A DNA stretch of 64,000 nucleotides, taken from contig CAVPMA010000005.1 of NCBI GenBank assembly GCA_963706315.1, positions 62,001 to 126,000 on the forward strand, written 5' to 3'. How positions within the stretch are numbered: position 1 is the stretch's first letter; each line of letters opens with the position of its first letter. This document shows, one piece after another, positions 8,715-16,933 of this stretch. Below the pieces are notes generated by a model. It made no database searches. It was given only the letters and a program-made list of their open reading frames with translations, and was not told the origin of the DNA. The DNA is from CALMEC01 sp963706315 (GTDB taxonomy: Bacteria > Actinomycetota > Thermoleophilia > Miltoncostaeales > Miltoncostaeaceae). A program made the position numbers and the translations under genes.

Positions 8715-9292
8715 TGACGGTTGAAGGTCTGCATCTCACGGCCCTTCCCGGCGAACAGCCGGCGGCGGGCCATCATGAAGTAGTAGGCGCCGGAGAGCAC
8801 GGTGAGCACGAGCGCGACGTAGAGCAGGACGTCCTCGACGATCGTTGGCCCGCCCGGGGCGATGACAACCGCGAGCCAGACGCTCTGGCTGGCCATCTTC
8901 CACCGGCCGAGGCGGCTGGCCGGGATGATCAGGTCCTCGCTCGCGGCGACAAGGCGCAGTCCGGTCACGGCGAACTCCCGGGTGATGATGATCATCGCCA
9001 CCCACGCGCTGACCTCGCCGGTCTGGATCAGGGCGACGAGCGCACCGGTGACGAGCAGCTTGTCGGCGAGGCTGTCGAGGAAGGTGCCGAGCACTGTCAC
9101 CTGACCGAGCGACCTTGCCATTCGGCCGTCCACCCAGTCGGTGAGCACGGCCGCGACCCAGAGGGCGAATGCCCACCAGCGGCCCCCCGGGATGGCATCC
9201 TCGTTGACGAGGAGCAGCACCATGAGTCCCGGGATAGCGACCACACGGGACCAGGTGACCGCCATGGCCCCGTTCATTGCGCCGGACGACAC
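8711..9292 (-). CDS. pgsA: CDP-diacylglycerol-glycerol-3-phosphate phosphatidyltransferase
   Basis: This 193-residue membrane protein contains the full CDP-alcohol phosphatidyltransferase motif: D-G-x-x-A-R, then Gly, then two Asp residues, in DWVDGRMARSLGQVTVLG and TFLDSLADK. It should make phosphatidylglycerol phosphate at the inner membrane. The C-terminal helices and a basic tail fit PgsA. The start is GTG 9292, preceded at 6 nt by TATCAT on the reverse strand, a leaderless promoter. It heads the pgsA-plsY-epimerase operon and diverges from the AAA+ gene at 9392. Confidence 0.92.
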   Translation of the reverse strand: MSSGAMNGAMAVTWSRVVAIPGLMVLLLVNEDAIPGGRWWAFALWVAAVLTDWVDGRMARSLGQVTVLGTFLDSLADKLLVTGALVALIQTGEVSAWVAMIIITREFAVTGLRLVAASEDLIIPASRLGRWKMASQSVWLAVVIAPGGPTIVEDVLLYVALVLTVLSGAYYFMMARRRLFAGKGREMQTFNRQ

Positions 9293-9391
9293 ATGCGAAT
9301 GATACGTGGGCGGACGGAGCCTACCGCAGCTCGGCCCCCTGCCGTCTCGTAGAATTCCGCCCCACGAGCCCTCGCCGATCGGGATCGAGAC
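9293..9391. promoter_or_regulatory. Divergent promoter region between pgsA and the AAA+ gene
   Basis: The 99-bp spacer holds a reverse-strand TATCAT at 9299-9304, 6 nt from the pgsA GTG. A forward TAGAAT at 9350-9355 lies 36 nt from the AAA+ ATG. Each fits a -10 element for its gene; -35 elements are not clear. Confidence 0.5.
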
Positions 9392-10912
9392 ATGCCACGT
9401 GAGCGACTTGAGCTGCTGACCGACGCCTTCGACCGGGCGCTCGCGTCAGACCGCGTCGCGGAGGCGGCGTCCATCGTGGAGCGGCTCTCCAGCGCGTCCG
9501 ACGACCCGATCGCCGCCGCGCTGGTGCTGCGGATGCGGGGGCAGCTCGCCGCAGCGAAGGGCGACGACGACGCGGCGGAGCAGGCCCTCGGCGAGGCGAT
9601 CGCGCGGGCCCGCGAGGCGGGACGGCTTGACCTGCTGGCCGCGGGGTGGCTGGCGGATCTCGGCGCTGTTCGACTGCGCAGAGGCGACCTCGCCGGGGCC
9701 CGCGTCGCGCTGGAGGAGGCGACCGATCTCGCCGACCGCGTGCGGGGGGCGGACTGGGCCACCGTGCGGGCCATGCGCCTCCTCGCCCAGACCATGACCG
9801 CGCAGGGGGAGCACGCCGGGGCGGCCGACACGCTGGGCCGCGCGGTCACGGCGGCCGCCGGAAGTCGTCCAGTCGACCCCGACGTCACCGCGGCGGTGCG
9901 GCGCGAATGGACCGAGGCCCTGCAGGCGGCGGGCCGACCGGACGAGGCACGGGCCGGTGGGACGCCGGCCGGGGAGGGCGCCGGCGGGGCCCTCCCGGAG
10001 CCCACCCCCGAGGAGCGAACGCGGGAGCTCGATGCGGCGATGGCCGAGCTCAAGGCGCTCGTAGGCCTGACGGACGTCAAGGCCGAGATCGACCGGCTCG
10101 TCGACGTGCTCGCCGTTCAGGGGCGGCGCAAGGCCGCGGGGAAGCGCGTGCCCGAGGTGGGCCTGCATCTGGTCTTCGTGGGTCCGCCCGGCACCGGCAA
10201 GACCACCGTGGCGCGGTTGATCGGACGGATCTACCGGGGCCTCGGCGTGCTGAAGTCCGGGCATCTGATCGAGACGGACCGCGCGGGCCTCGTCGCCGGG
10301 TACATCGGCCAGACCGCGCTGAAGGTCGACAAGATCGTGGGGGAGGCGCTCGACGGCGTGCTCTTCATCGACGAGGCCTACGCGCTCGAGACCGGCAGCG
10401 ACCAGGACTTCGGCGACGAGGCGATCGCCGCGCTGCTCAAGAGGATGGAGGACGACCGTGAGCGCCTCGCGGCCGTGCTGGCCGGATACGACGAGCCGAT
10501 GCAGCGGCTGCTGGACAGCAACCCGGGACTGCGAAGCCGGTTCCCGACGATCCTGCAGTTCCCGGCCTACACCGCCGACGAGCTCGCCCAGATCTTCCGT
10601 CAGATGATCGGCAAGTACGACTACGTGCTGTCACCGGCGGCGGACAGCCACCTGGTCGAGGTGTGCGCCCGCATGATCGCCGGCGCGGGGCCGAACTTCG
10701 GCAACGCCCGAGAGGTGCGCAACCTCTTCGAGGACGCGGTGGCCGCGCACGCGCAACGGGCCGCCGACGACCGGTCGGTGGACCTCTCGACGCTCGAGCC
10801 CCGGGATCTCGTCTGGCCACCGCCCGGAAGCCCCGAGGCGGCGGCGGAGCGGGCCGCTCGCGCAGCCGAGGGCGCACCGCCCGTGACGGCGCCATCGAGC
10901 GCCACCGGCTAG
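9392..10912 (+). CDS. CbbX/EccA-type AAA+ ATPase with N-terminal TPR-like region
   Basis: Residues 1-190 form an alanine-rich helical repeat region resembling TPRs. After an acidic linker comes a CbbX/SpoVK-type AAA+ module. It has GLTDVKAEIDRLVDVL, Walker A GPPGTGKTT (residues ~264-272), Walker B VLFIDEAYAL (~323-332) and a sensor region ending in GNAREVRNLFEDAV. Relatives include EccA of type VII secretion, the Rubisco activase CbbX and sporulation SpoVK. None of their usual partners (EsxAB, EccB-E, Rubisco) is in this window, so the client is unknown. The 36-nt leader has no obvious ribosome binding site. Confidence 0.85.
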   Translation: MPRERLELLTDAFDRALASDRVAEAASIVERLSSASDDPIAAALVLRMRGQLAAAKGDDDAAEQALGEAIARAREAGRLDLLAAGWLADLGAVRLRRGDLAGARVALEEATDLADRVRGADWATVRAMRLLAQTMTAQGEHAGAADTLGRAVTAAAGSRPVDPDVTAAVRREWTEALQAAGRPDEARAGGTPAGEGAGGALPEPTPEERTRELDAAMAELKALVGLTDVKAEIDRLVDVLAVQGRRKAAGKRVPEVGLHLVFVGPPGTGKTTVARLIGRIYRGLGVLKSGHLIETDRAGLVAGYIGQTALKVDKIVGEALDGVLFIDEAYALETGSDQDFGDEAIAALLKRMEDDRERLAAVLAGYDEPMQRLLDSNPGLRSRFPTILQFPAYTADELAQIFRQMIGKYDYVLSPAADSHLVEVCARMIAGAGPNFGNAREVRNLFEDAVAAHAQRAADDRSVDLSTLEPRDLVWPPPGSPEAAAERAARAAEGAPPVTAPSSATG

Positions 10913-11065
10913 TCGACGCTCCCGGCGTACCGGACGAAACCGCCTGTCCGTGACCCGCGGCACTCCAGTTTCGCGGCGGTCCTGCCGATGTTGCGTACGA
11001 ACTCGCGACATCCAGCCGTGCGCCACGGGAAGGGACGCCTTCGCGCGCGTCGAACGAAAGCGGCG

Positions 11066-11881
11066 ATGCCACCAGACGCACACACCTTGGCCGAGCGGCT
11101 CCGGCGGGACTACGAGTCCTTCAGTCCCGCCCAGCAGGCGCTCGCGCGGTACCTGGTCGACCACCTCGCGGAACTGCCGCTCCTGTCGGCTCATGAGGTC
11201 GCCCACGCCGCCCATTGCAGCCCGGCCACCGTCGTCCGCTTCGCGCAGGCCCTCGGCTACACGGGCTACCCCGACCTGCAACGGACGGTCCGCGCCGCCC
11301 AGCGGCCCGCGCTTCCGCCGAGAAGGGCAGGTCAGCTCGGGCTCTTCGCCGGCGGCGAAGGCCTCGAGCACGCGTTCGCGGCCGACCACCTGGCCCTCGA
11401 CGACGCCCTCGCACGCCTCGGGCGCGACGGCATCGCACCGCTGGCAGCGACGCTGGCCGGTCGGACCCCGCTCGTGCTCGCCGGCGAGGGACACGCCCGG
11501 CCGGTGATCGCCCTGATCGAGGAGCGCGTGGAGCGCGCGGGACGCGCGGTGCTCGTCGTGGAGAGCCTCGAGCCACGGTTCCGGGCACGCCTCGGCGCGC
11601 TCGAGCGCACCGCCGGCGTACTCGCCGTCGCGGTGGGACGTGAGACCGCGGTCGCCGACGCGGCGCTGCAGGCCGCCCGCACGGCCGGCATCCCCGCGGT
11701 TGGCCTCGTCGACTCCAGCCTCTCCCCGGTGGCGCGGGCTCCCGTGTCGCTGGTGGTGCCCGCCGACGAGCGGGGCGGAGCACCGGGTCTCGTCGCCTTC
11801 ATCGCAATCGCGCAGGCCCTCGCCGACGGTCTCGCCCCGACTGCGACGCCAAGCCGGCAGCTCGCAGCCGTCGGCGCCTAG
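11066..11881 (+). CDS. RpiR/MurR-family transcriptional regulator (HTH + SIS)
   Basis: Residues 1-80 form the RpiR-type helix-turn-helix, with LSAHEVAHAAHCSPATVVRFAQALGY split around the recognition helix. Residues ~110-260 resemble the SIS sugar-phosphate-binding fold, though the motif is weak. Such proteins regulate sugar, amino-sugar or cell-wall recycling genes in response to phosphosugars. ATG 11066 is taken as the start because the conserved domain begins about ten residues later; the frame is open to 10988. The target is unknown: the next gene, pdxS, has its own promoter. Confidence 0.8.
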   Translation: MPPDAHTLAERLRRDYESFSPAQQALARYLVDHLAELPLLSAHEVAHAAHCSPATVVRFAQALGYTGYPDLQRTVRAAQRPALPPRRAGQLGLFAGGEGLEHAFAADHLALDDALARLGRDGIAPLAATLAGRTPLVLAGEGHARPVIALIEERVERAGRAVLVVESLEPRFRARLGALERTAGVLAVAVGRETAVADAALQAARTAGIPAVGLVDSSLSPVARAPVSLVVPADERGGAPGLVAFIAIAQALADGLAPTATPSRQLAAVGA

Positions 11882-11931
11882 GCGCGCCGCCGGGTCCGGT
11901 CGTCCCGGGCGGCCATCGACCCACCGTCGGT

Positions 11932-11937
11932 TACAAT
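11932..11937 (+). promoter_or_regulatory. -10 box (TACAAT) of the pdxST operon
   Basis: TACAAT stands 35 nt before the TTG start of pdxS. It is one of the closest matches to the vegetative sigma consensus here. No convincing -35 hexamer lies at the right distance. AGGGAG at 11959-11964 is the ribosome binding site for the TTG start. Confidence 0.55.
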
Positions 11938-11972
11938 CGACGGGTACGGCCGTCGACCAGGGAGCGCAAGCT

Positions 11973-12878
11973 TTGTCGCAGGATCAGACGCCCAACGGGC
12001 GCACCGGCACCATGCGGGTCAAGGCGGGGCTCGCGCAGATGCTCAAGGGCGGGGTCATCATGGATGTCACCACCCCGGAGCAGGCGCGCATCGCCGAGGA
12101 GGCCGGCGCGTGCGCGGTGATGGCGCTCGAGCGGATCCCGGCCGACATCCGCGCCGCCGGCGGGGTCGCACGCATGAGCGACCCGACCGTCATCCGCGCG
12201 ATCCAGGAGACGGTCAGCATTCCCGTCATGGCCAAGTGCCGAATCGGGCACTTCGTCGAGGCGCAGATCCTGCAGTCGCTCGAGATCGACTACATCGACG
12301 AGAGCGAGGTGCTGACCCCCGCCGACGAGTCGAACCACGTCGACAAGCACGCGTTCACGGTGCCGTTCGTCTGCGGCGCGACCGACCTCGGCGAGGCGCT
12401 CCGCCGGATCGCCGAAGGTGCCGCGATGATCCGCACCAAGGGCGAGGCCGGCACCGGCAACGTCGTCGAGGCCGTGCGCCACATGCGCACGATCCGGGGG
12501 GAGATCGCCCGGCTCACGTCGGTGGCCCCCGAGGAGCTGTACGCGGCCGCGAAGGAGCTGCGCGCGCCGTACGAGCTCGTCGAGCAGGTTGCCCGTGACG
12601 GGAGGCTCCCGGTCGTCAACTTCTCCGCGGGCGGGGTCGCGACACCGGCGGACGCGGCGCTCATGATGCAGCTCGGCGCCGACGGCGTCTTCGTGGGCAG
12701 CGGCATCTACAAGAGCGAGGATCCGGCTCCGCGGGCACGCGCCATCGTGGAGGCCGTCACGCACTTCGACGACCCCGACGTGCTCGCGCGAGTGTCGAGT
12801 GGCCTGGGCGAGGCGATGGTCGGTATCGGCATGGAGACCATCACGCCGGCGCAACTGCTTCACACCCGAGGCTCGTGA
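11973..12878 (+). CDS. pdxS: Pyridoxal 5'-phosphate synthase subunit PdxS
   Basis: This 301-residue TIM-barrel enzyme makes PLP from ribose 5-phosphate, glyceraldehyde 3-phosphate and ammonia supplied by PdxT. The family's conserved stretches are all present: GGVIMDVTTPEQARIAE, ACAVMALERIPADIR, MAKCRIGHFVEAQ with a catalytic lysine, and FSAGGVATPADAALMMQLG. The start is taken as TTG 11973, 8 nt after AGGGAG, giving MSQDQTPNGRTGTMRVKAGL, the usual length. The stop overlaps pdxT by 4 nt, matching the 1:1 complex. Confidence 0.97.
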   Translation: MSQDQTPNGRTGTMRVKAGLAQMLKGGVIMDVTTPEQARIAEEAGACAVMALERIPADIRAAGGVARMSDPTVIRAIQETVSIPVMAKCRIGHFVEAQILQSLEIDYIDESEVLTPADESNHVDKHAFTVPFVCGATDLGEALRRIAEGAAMIRTKGEAGTGNVVEAVRHMRTIRGEIARLTSVAPEELYAAAKELRAPYELVEQVARDGRLPVVNFSAGGVATPADAALMMQLGADGVFVGSGIYKSEDPAPRARAIVEAVTHFDDPDVLARVSSGLGEAMVGIGMETITPAQLLHTRGS

Positions 12879-13507
12879 TCGGACGGCCGAAGGTCGGGGT
12901 CCTGGCCGTTCAGGGGGCGTTCGTCGAGCACGAGCAGGCGCTGCGCCACGTCGGGGCGGACACGGTTCAGGTGCGTACGCCCGAGCAGCTCGCCGACCTC
13001 GACGGGCTGGTGATCCCGGGAGGGGAGAGCACGACCTTCGGGTTGGTCGCCGAGCGCTCCGGGCTGCTGCCGGCGCTGCGCGCGGCCGTGAGCGACGGTC
13101 TGCCCGTCTTCGGCACGTGCGCCGGGCTCATCATGCTGGCCGAGGCGACCACCGCAGGCCCCCAGCCGCTGATCGGCGGCATGGACATCGTCGTCCGGCG
13201 GAACGCGTTCGGACGACAGGTGGCCTCGTTCGAGGCCGAGCTTCGGGTCACCGGGCTCGGCGAGCCGGCGGTGCCCGCCGTGTTCATTCGCGCGCCGTGG
13301 ATCGAGCGGGCCGGGGACGGGGTCGAGGTGCTCGCGACGTGTCGTGGCCGGGCCGTCGCCGCCCGTCAGGGCCAGCTACTCGTGACCGCGTTCCACCCGG
13401 AGCTCACTGAGGACCGCAGGCTGCATGCGCTGTTCGTGGACATGGTGCGAGCACGGCGCGACCGTGCCGGCAGAGGGGAAGGAGCGGTACGTGTCGGGGC
13501 ACAGTAA
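12875..13507 (+). CDS. pdxT: Pyridoxal 5'-phosphate synthase glutaminase subunit PdxT
   Basis: This 210-residue class I glutaminase feeds ammonia to PdxS. The nucleophilic Cys is in FGTCAGLIMLA and the His-x-Glu pair in FHPELTED. VGVLAVQGAFVEHEQAL and IPGGESTTFG are typical of PdxT. The start is GTG 12875 (GTGA overlap with pdxS). The last ~20 residues are an arginine- and glycine-rich tail that overlaps the yebC start by 17 nt. Confidence 0.96.
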   Translation: MIGRPKVGVLAVQGAFVEHEQALRHVGADTVQVRTPEQLADLDGLVIPGGESTTFGLVAERSGLLPALRAAVSDGLPVFGTCAGLIMLAEATTAGPQPLIGGMDIVVRRNAFGRQVASFEAELRVTGLGEPAVPAVFIRAPWIERAGDGVEVLATCRGRAVAARQGQLLVTAFHPELTEDRRLHALFVDMVRARRDRAGRGEGAVRVGAQ

Positions 13508-14240
13508 ATGGGCGACCATCAAGCGCAAGAAGGGCGCGGCGGACGCGAAGCGGGGTCAGCTGTTCTCGAAGCTCTCGCGGGCGATCATCGTCGCGGCCAA
13601 GGAAGGCGGGGGCGACCCCGAGTCCAACGCGACGCTCGCCAACGCCATCCAGAAGGCGCGCGACGCATCGATGCCCAAGGACAACATCGAGCGCGCCATC
13701 CAGCGGGGCGCCGGCGGCGCCGACGGTGAGGCCTACGAGGCGATCCTCTACGAAGGCTACGGGCCGGGGGGCGTCGCCATCATCTGCAACATCCTCACGG
13801 ACAACCGCAACCGCGCCGCCAGCGACGTGCGGTACATCTTCACGAAGAACGGCGGGTCGCTCGGCACGCCGGGCAGCGTGGCCTGGCAGTTCGACCGCAA
13901 GGGCATCCTCCTGGTCGACGCCGACGGGGTGGACGAGGAGCAGCTCATGGATCTGGCGCTCGAGGCGGGCGCCGAGGACATCGCCGAGGACGGCACCCAG
14001 TGGCAGATCACCACGGAGCCGACCGAGCTCATGGCAATGCGGACGGCGCTCGACGAGGCGGGCATCACGTACGCCTCGGCGGAGCTCTCGATGGTCCCGA
14101 AGACCACGGTGTCCCCGGACGAGAAGGAGGCGCGGCAGCTGCTGCGACTGATTGACGCGCTCGAGGACAACGACGACGTGCAAGACGTCTACGCCAACTT
14201 CGATATCAGCGAAGAGGTCCTCGAAGCCGTCGCAGGGTAG
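13491..14240 (+). CDS. yebC: YebC/TACO1-family protein
   Basis: This 249-residue protein starts with the family's near-invariant SGHSKWATIKRKKGAADAKR. GTG 13491 is used because AAGGAG lies 7 nt upstream and the conserved N-terminus begins at once. YebC proteins were long annotated as transcriptional regulators; members of the family act on ribosomes stalled at proline stretches, as TACO1 does in mitochondria. It overlaps pdxT by 17 nt and is followed by ruvCAB, a common neighbourhood for the family. Confidence 0.96.
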   Translation: MSGHSKWATIKRKKGAADAKRGQLFSKLSRAIIVAAKEGGGDPESNATLANAIQKARDASMPKDNIERAIQRGAGGADGEAYEAILYEGYGPGGVAIICNILTDNRNRAASDVRYIFTKNGGSLGTPGSVAWQFDRKGILLVDADGVDEEQLMDLALEAGAEDIAEDGTQWQITTEPTELMAMRTALDEAGITYASAELSMVPKTTVSPDEKEARQLLRLIDALEDNDDVQDVYANFDISEEVLEAVAG

Positions 14241-14264
14241 CCCGTGACGCTCGGGAGCCCCGCG

Positions 14265-14741
14265 CTACCAGGTACAGCCAGGCCCGCAGGTCCGCGCGAC
14301 CTGAAGGGCGTCGCTCCGGCTGTAGGTGAACGTCGTGCCGGATGCCGACGTGGTCGAGAGGACGTAGCTTTGGTCGCTCGGCACGGTCAACGCCACCTGA
14401 TTGGCAGCAGCCGATGCCGCGCCGCCGCTCACCCAGACGATGTTGGGCTCGATCTGCGCGACCGCGCCCGTCCCGCCTGCGACGCTCTGGGAGCTTGTGA
14501 AGAGCGATTCCATCGCGAGCGCGCCGCTCTGGAGGAGCGACTTCGCGCTCTCGTCCTCGGCCAGGTGCCGCGACCCCACCACGCCGGTCCCGGCAGCCTT
14601 CGACGGGGACTCGGTCCCGCCATTGCCACCGTGTCCGAACGTGAGATAGCCGACGATCGCCAGGATGGCGATCACCACGAGGCCGACCAGCTTTCCCCGC
14701 TCCCGCAGCATCTCGCTCACGCCTGCTCCTCGGTCACCCAT
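14265..14741 (-). CDS. Pilin-like single-pass membrane protein
   Basis: The N-terminus is basic, then a helix (LVGLVVIAILAIVGYLTF, residues ~18-35). A glycine-rich linker and an exported domain follow (DESAKSLLQSGALAMESLFT, SSASG/GTTFTYSRSDALQV, ARTCGPGC). The exported part resembles the C-terminal half of small type IV pilins of deep-branching Actinomycetota, including the AKSLLQ...AMESLFT helix and the ...TTFTYSRS strand. The prepilin G/FTLIE cleavage site is missing, so it is not an ordinary prepilin. A GTG at 14720 behind GAGGAG is an alternative start. It interrupts yebC-ruvC on the opposite strand. The pilin relation is an inference from pattern. Confidence 0.6.
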   Translation of the reverse strand: MGDRGAGVSEMLRERGKLVGLVVIAILAIVGYLTFGHGGNGGTESPSKAAGTGVVGSRHLAEDESAKSLLQSGALAMESLFTSSQSVAGGTGAVAQIEPNIVWVSGGAASAAANQVALTVPSDQSYVLSTTSASGTTFTYSRSDALQVARTCGPGCTW

Positions 14742-14802
14742 CGTCCCACCTTGATCGGCGGTGGCCGGCCGGCACTTGAGAAGCCGCAGCCGCAGCCGAC
14801 GC

Positions 14803-14808
14803 TACGCT
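14803..14808 (+). promoter_or_regulatory. -10 box (TACGCT) of ruvC, near-leaderless
   Basis: TACGCT ends 9 nt before ATG 14818, which puts the transcript start at or a few bases before the start codon. Confidence 0.5.
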
Positions 14809-14817
14809 GGTGAGGTG

Positions 14818-15306
14818 ATGATCCTCGGCATCGACCCCGGACTCGCCTCCACCGGATGGGCGCTCGTTGAGCGCACCGGCTCGCATCTGAGCGCGGTCGA
14901 CTGCGGGACGCTGCGCACGAGCCCGCGCACACCCCACGCCGAGCGCCTCCGGACACTGTTCGACGGGGTGAGCGAGGTCCTGCGGCGCGGAGCCGTTGGC
15001 GGCGCGGCGGTGGAGTCGTGGTTCATCCATCCGGTCAGCAAGGCGGCGATGGGGATGGCCGAGGCCCGCGGGGCGGTGCTCGTCGCAATCGCCTGCGCGG
15101 GCGTTCAGGTCGTTGAGTACCCGCCGACGGAGATCAAGCTCGCCGTGACCGGCAGCGGCCGTGCCGACAAGCGTCAAGTCCGCGCCATGGTCACCCGTCT
15201 CACCGGACACGATGCCCCCGGCGATCACGCCGCCGATGCGATCGCGGCCGCGATCTGCTTCCTGCACCGCGAACCCCTCCGGGCCGCCATCCGCAACGCG
15301 CAGTAA
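14818..15306 (+). CDS. ruvC: Holliday junction resolvase RuvC
   Basis: The 162-residue RNase H-fold nuclease begins MILGIDPGLASTGWALVE with the first catalytic Asp. The catalytic Glu is in AAVESWF and the C-terminal acidic pair in GDHAADAIAAAICFL. TEIKLAVTGSGRADKRQV is the typical DNA-contact region. It cuts Holliday junctions symmetrically with RuvAB. It heads ruvC-ruvA-ruvB, with 23 nt to ruvA. The E-S-W-F stretch replaces the more usual E-x-x-F-F, a mild variation. The length is normal. Confidence 0.96.
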   Translation: MILGIDPGLASTGWALVERTGSHLSAVDCGTLRTSPRTPHAERLRTLFDGVSEVLRRGAVGGAAVESWFIHPVSKAAMGMAEARGAVLVAIACAGVQVVEYPPTEIKLAVTGSGRADKRQVRAMVTRLTGHDAPGDHAADAIAAAICFLHREPLRAAIRNAQ

Positions 15307-15329
15307 CCTCGCCGGGTGGAGGGTGACCG

Positions 15330-15914
15330 TTGATCCGTTCGGTACGGGGCCGTCTCGCCGCGGTCGAGGCGGATGCCGCGGTCGTCGAGGTCGGCGGCGT
15401 CGGCCTGCTCGTGCACTGCTCCGCGACCACCGCCCGCGCGTTGCCGCCGGTCGGGCACGACGTCTCGCTGACCACCCATCTGGTGGTCCGCGAGGATGCC
15501 CTCGACCTCTACGGCTTCGCGACGGCCGGTGAGCGCGAGCTCTTCGAGGCGTTCATCTCGGTCAGCGGCGTCGGGCCCCGCATGGGCCTTGCGATCTGCG
15601 GGGTCGACGAGCCCGACGCGCTGCGGCTCGCGGTCGCCCGGGGCGACGTCGCGAAGATCCAGCTGGCCCAGGGCGTCGGCAAGCGCACCGCCGAGCGGGT
15701 GGTGCTGGAGCTGCGGGGCAAGATGGGAGAGATCGCCACCGCGAACGGTGCCGCCAGGGTGCTGAGCGACGCCGACGTCTTCATGTCGGCGCGCGACGGA
15801 CTCGTGGGCCTCGGCTTCAAGCAGGAGGAGGCGGAGGCCGCGCTCGCCGACGCGCCGGCGGGAGTCTCCGCCGAGGAGCTTCTGCGCCACGGCCTCGCGA
15901 GGCTGCGCCGGTGA
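15330..15914 (+). CDS. ruvA: Holliday junction branch-migration subunit RuvA
   Basis: The 194-residue protein begins at TTG 15330 behind GGAGGG. It has the N-terminal OB fold (MIRSVRGRLAAVEADAAVVE), helix-hairpin-helix motifs in FISVSGVGPRMGLAICG and AQGVGKRTAERVVLELRGK, and a short C-terminal domain that contacts RuvB. RuvA tetramers hold the four-way junction open. Its stop overlaps ruvB (GTGA). Confidence 0.97.
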   Translation: MIRSVRGRLAAVEADAAVVEVGGVGLLVHCSATTARALPPVGHDVSLTTHLVVREDALDLYGFATAGERELFEAFISVSGVGPRMGLAICGVDEPDALRLAVARGDVAKIQLAQGVGKRTAERVVLELRGKMGEIATANGAARVLSDADVFMSARDGLVGLGFKQEEAEAALADAPAGVSAEELLRHGLARLRR

Positions 15915-16933
15915 GCGACGAGCGGCTCCAGAACCCCGACGACGTCCCCGGCGAGGACGAGCTCGACCGCTCGCTCCGGCCGCGCAACCTGGCGTCGTTC
16001 GTCGGCCAGCCGGCGGTGAAGGAGAAGCTCGGGATCTTCCTCCAGGCCGCCAAGCAGCGCGGGGAGGCGCTCGACCACGTGCTGCTCGCCGGTCCGCCGG
16101 GACTCGGCAAGACGTCGCTCGCGTCGATCCTGGCGGCGGAGATGGGGGTGGGGTTTCACCAGACGAGCGGGCCGGTGCTGGAGAAGAAGGGCGACCTGGC
16201 GGCGGTGCTCACTCAGCTCGGCGAGCACGACGTGCTCTTCATCGACGAGATCCACCGGCTGAACCGGTCGATCGAGGAGACGCTGTACCCGGCGATGGAG
16301 GATTTCCAGCTCGACGTGATGCTCGGGCAGGGCCCGTCCGCCCGGGCGCTCCGGCTCGACCTCCCGCGGTTCACGCTGGTCGGGGCGACCACCCGAAGCG
16401 GCCTCCTCGCCGGACCGCTGCGCGACCGCTTCGGCGTGGTGGAGCGGCTCGACTACTACCAGCCGTCGGAGCTCGCCGAGATCATCGTCCGGTCCGCCGG
16501 TCTGCTGGGCGTCGCGATCGACGAGGAGGGCGCCGCCACCCTCGCCGATCGCTCCCGCGGCACCCCGCGCATCGCGAACCGGCTCTTGCGCCGCGTCCGC
16601 GACGTCGTCGAGGTCCGCGGCCACGAACGCATCGACTCGCAGGTCGCGGAGGACTCGCTCACCCTGCTCGAGGTCGATTCCCGCGGTCTCGACGAGCTCG
16701 ACCGGAAGATCCTGCGCATCCTGTGCGAGACGTTCGAGGGGCGGCCCGTCGGGCTCGGCACGCTCGCCGACGCCGTCGGGGAGTCCGCCGACACCATCGA
16801 GGACGTCTACGAGCCGTACCTGCTCCAGGAGGGGCTCATCCAGCGCACGCCGCGGGGCCGCCAGGGCACCGCGCGCGCGTTTCGCCACCTCGGCCTGGCC
16901 CCGACCGGCGGAGCGCAGCAGGGGCTCTTCTAG
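15911..16933 (+). CDS. ruvB: Holliday junction helicase RuvB
   Basis: This 340-residue AAA+ motor drives branch migration on RuvA-bound junctions. The N-terminal LRPRNLASFVGQPAVKEKL, Walker A GPPGLGKTS, Walker B VLFIDEIHRLN, the GATTRSGLL sensor region and the C-terminal winged helix with TPRGRQGTARAF are all present. GTG 15911 overlaps ruvA by 4 nt. Its TAG overlaps the TAG of the convergent ptsI gene in a shared CTAG. Confidence 0.98.
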   Translation: MSDERLQNPDDVPGEDELDRSLRPRNLASFVGQPAVKEKLGIFLQAAKQRGEALDHVLLAGPPGLGKTSLASILAAEMGVGFHQTSGPVLEKKGDLAAVLTQLGEHDVLFIDEIHRLNRSIEETLYPAMEDFQLDVMLGQGPSARALRLDLPRFTLVGATTRSGLLAGPLRDRFGVVERLDYYQPSELAEIIVRSAGLLGVAIDEEGAATLADRSRGTPRIANRLLRRVRDVVEVRGHERIDSQVAEDSLTLLEVDSRGLDELDRKILRILCETFEGRPVGLGTLADAVGESADTIEDVYEPYLLQEGLIQRTPRGRQGTARAFRHLGLAPTGGAQQGLF

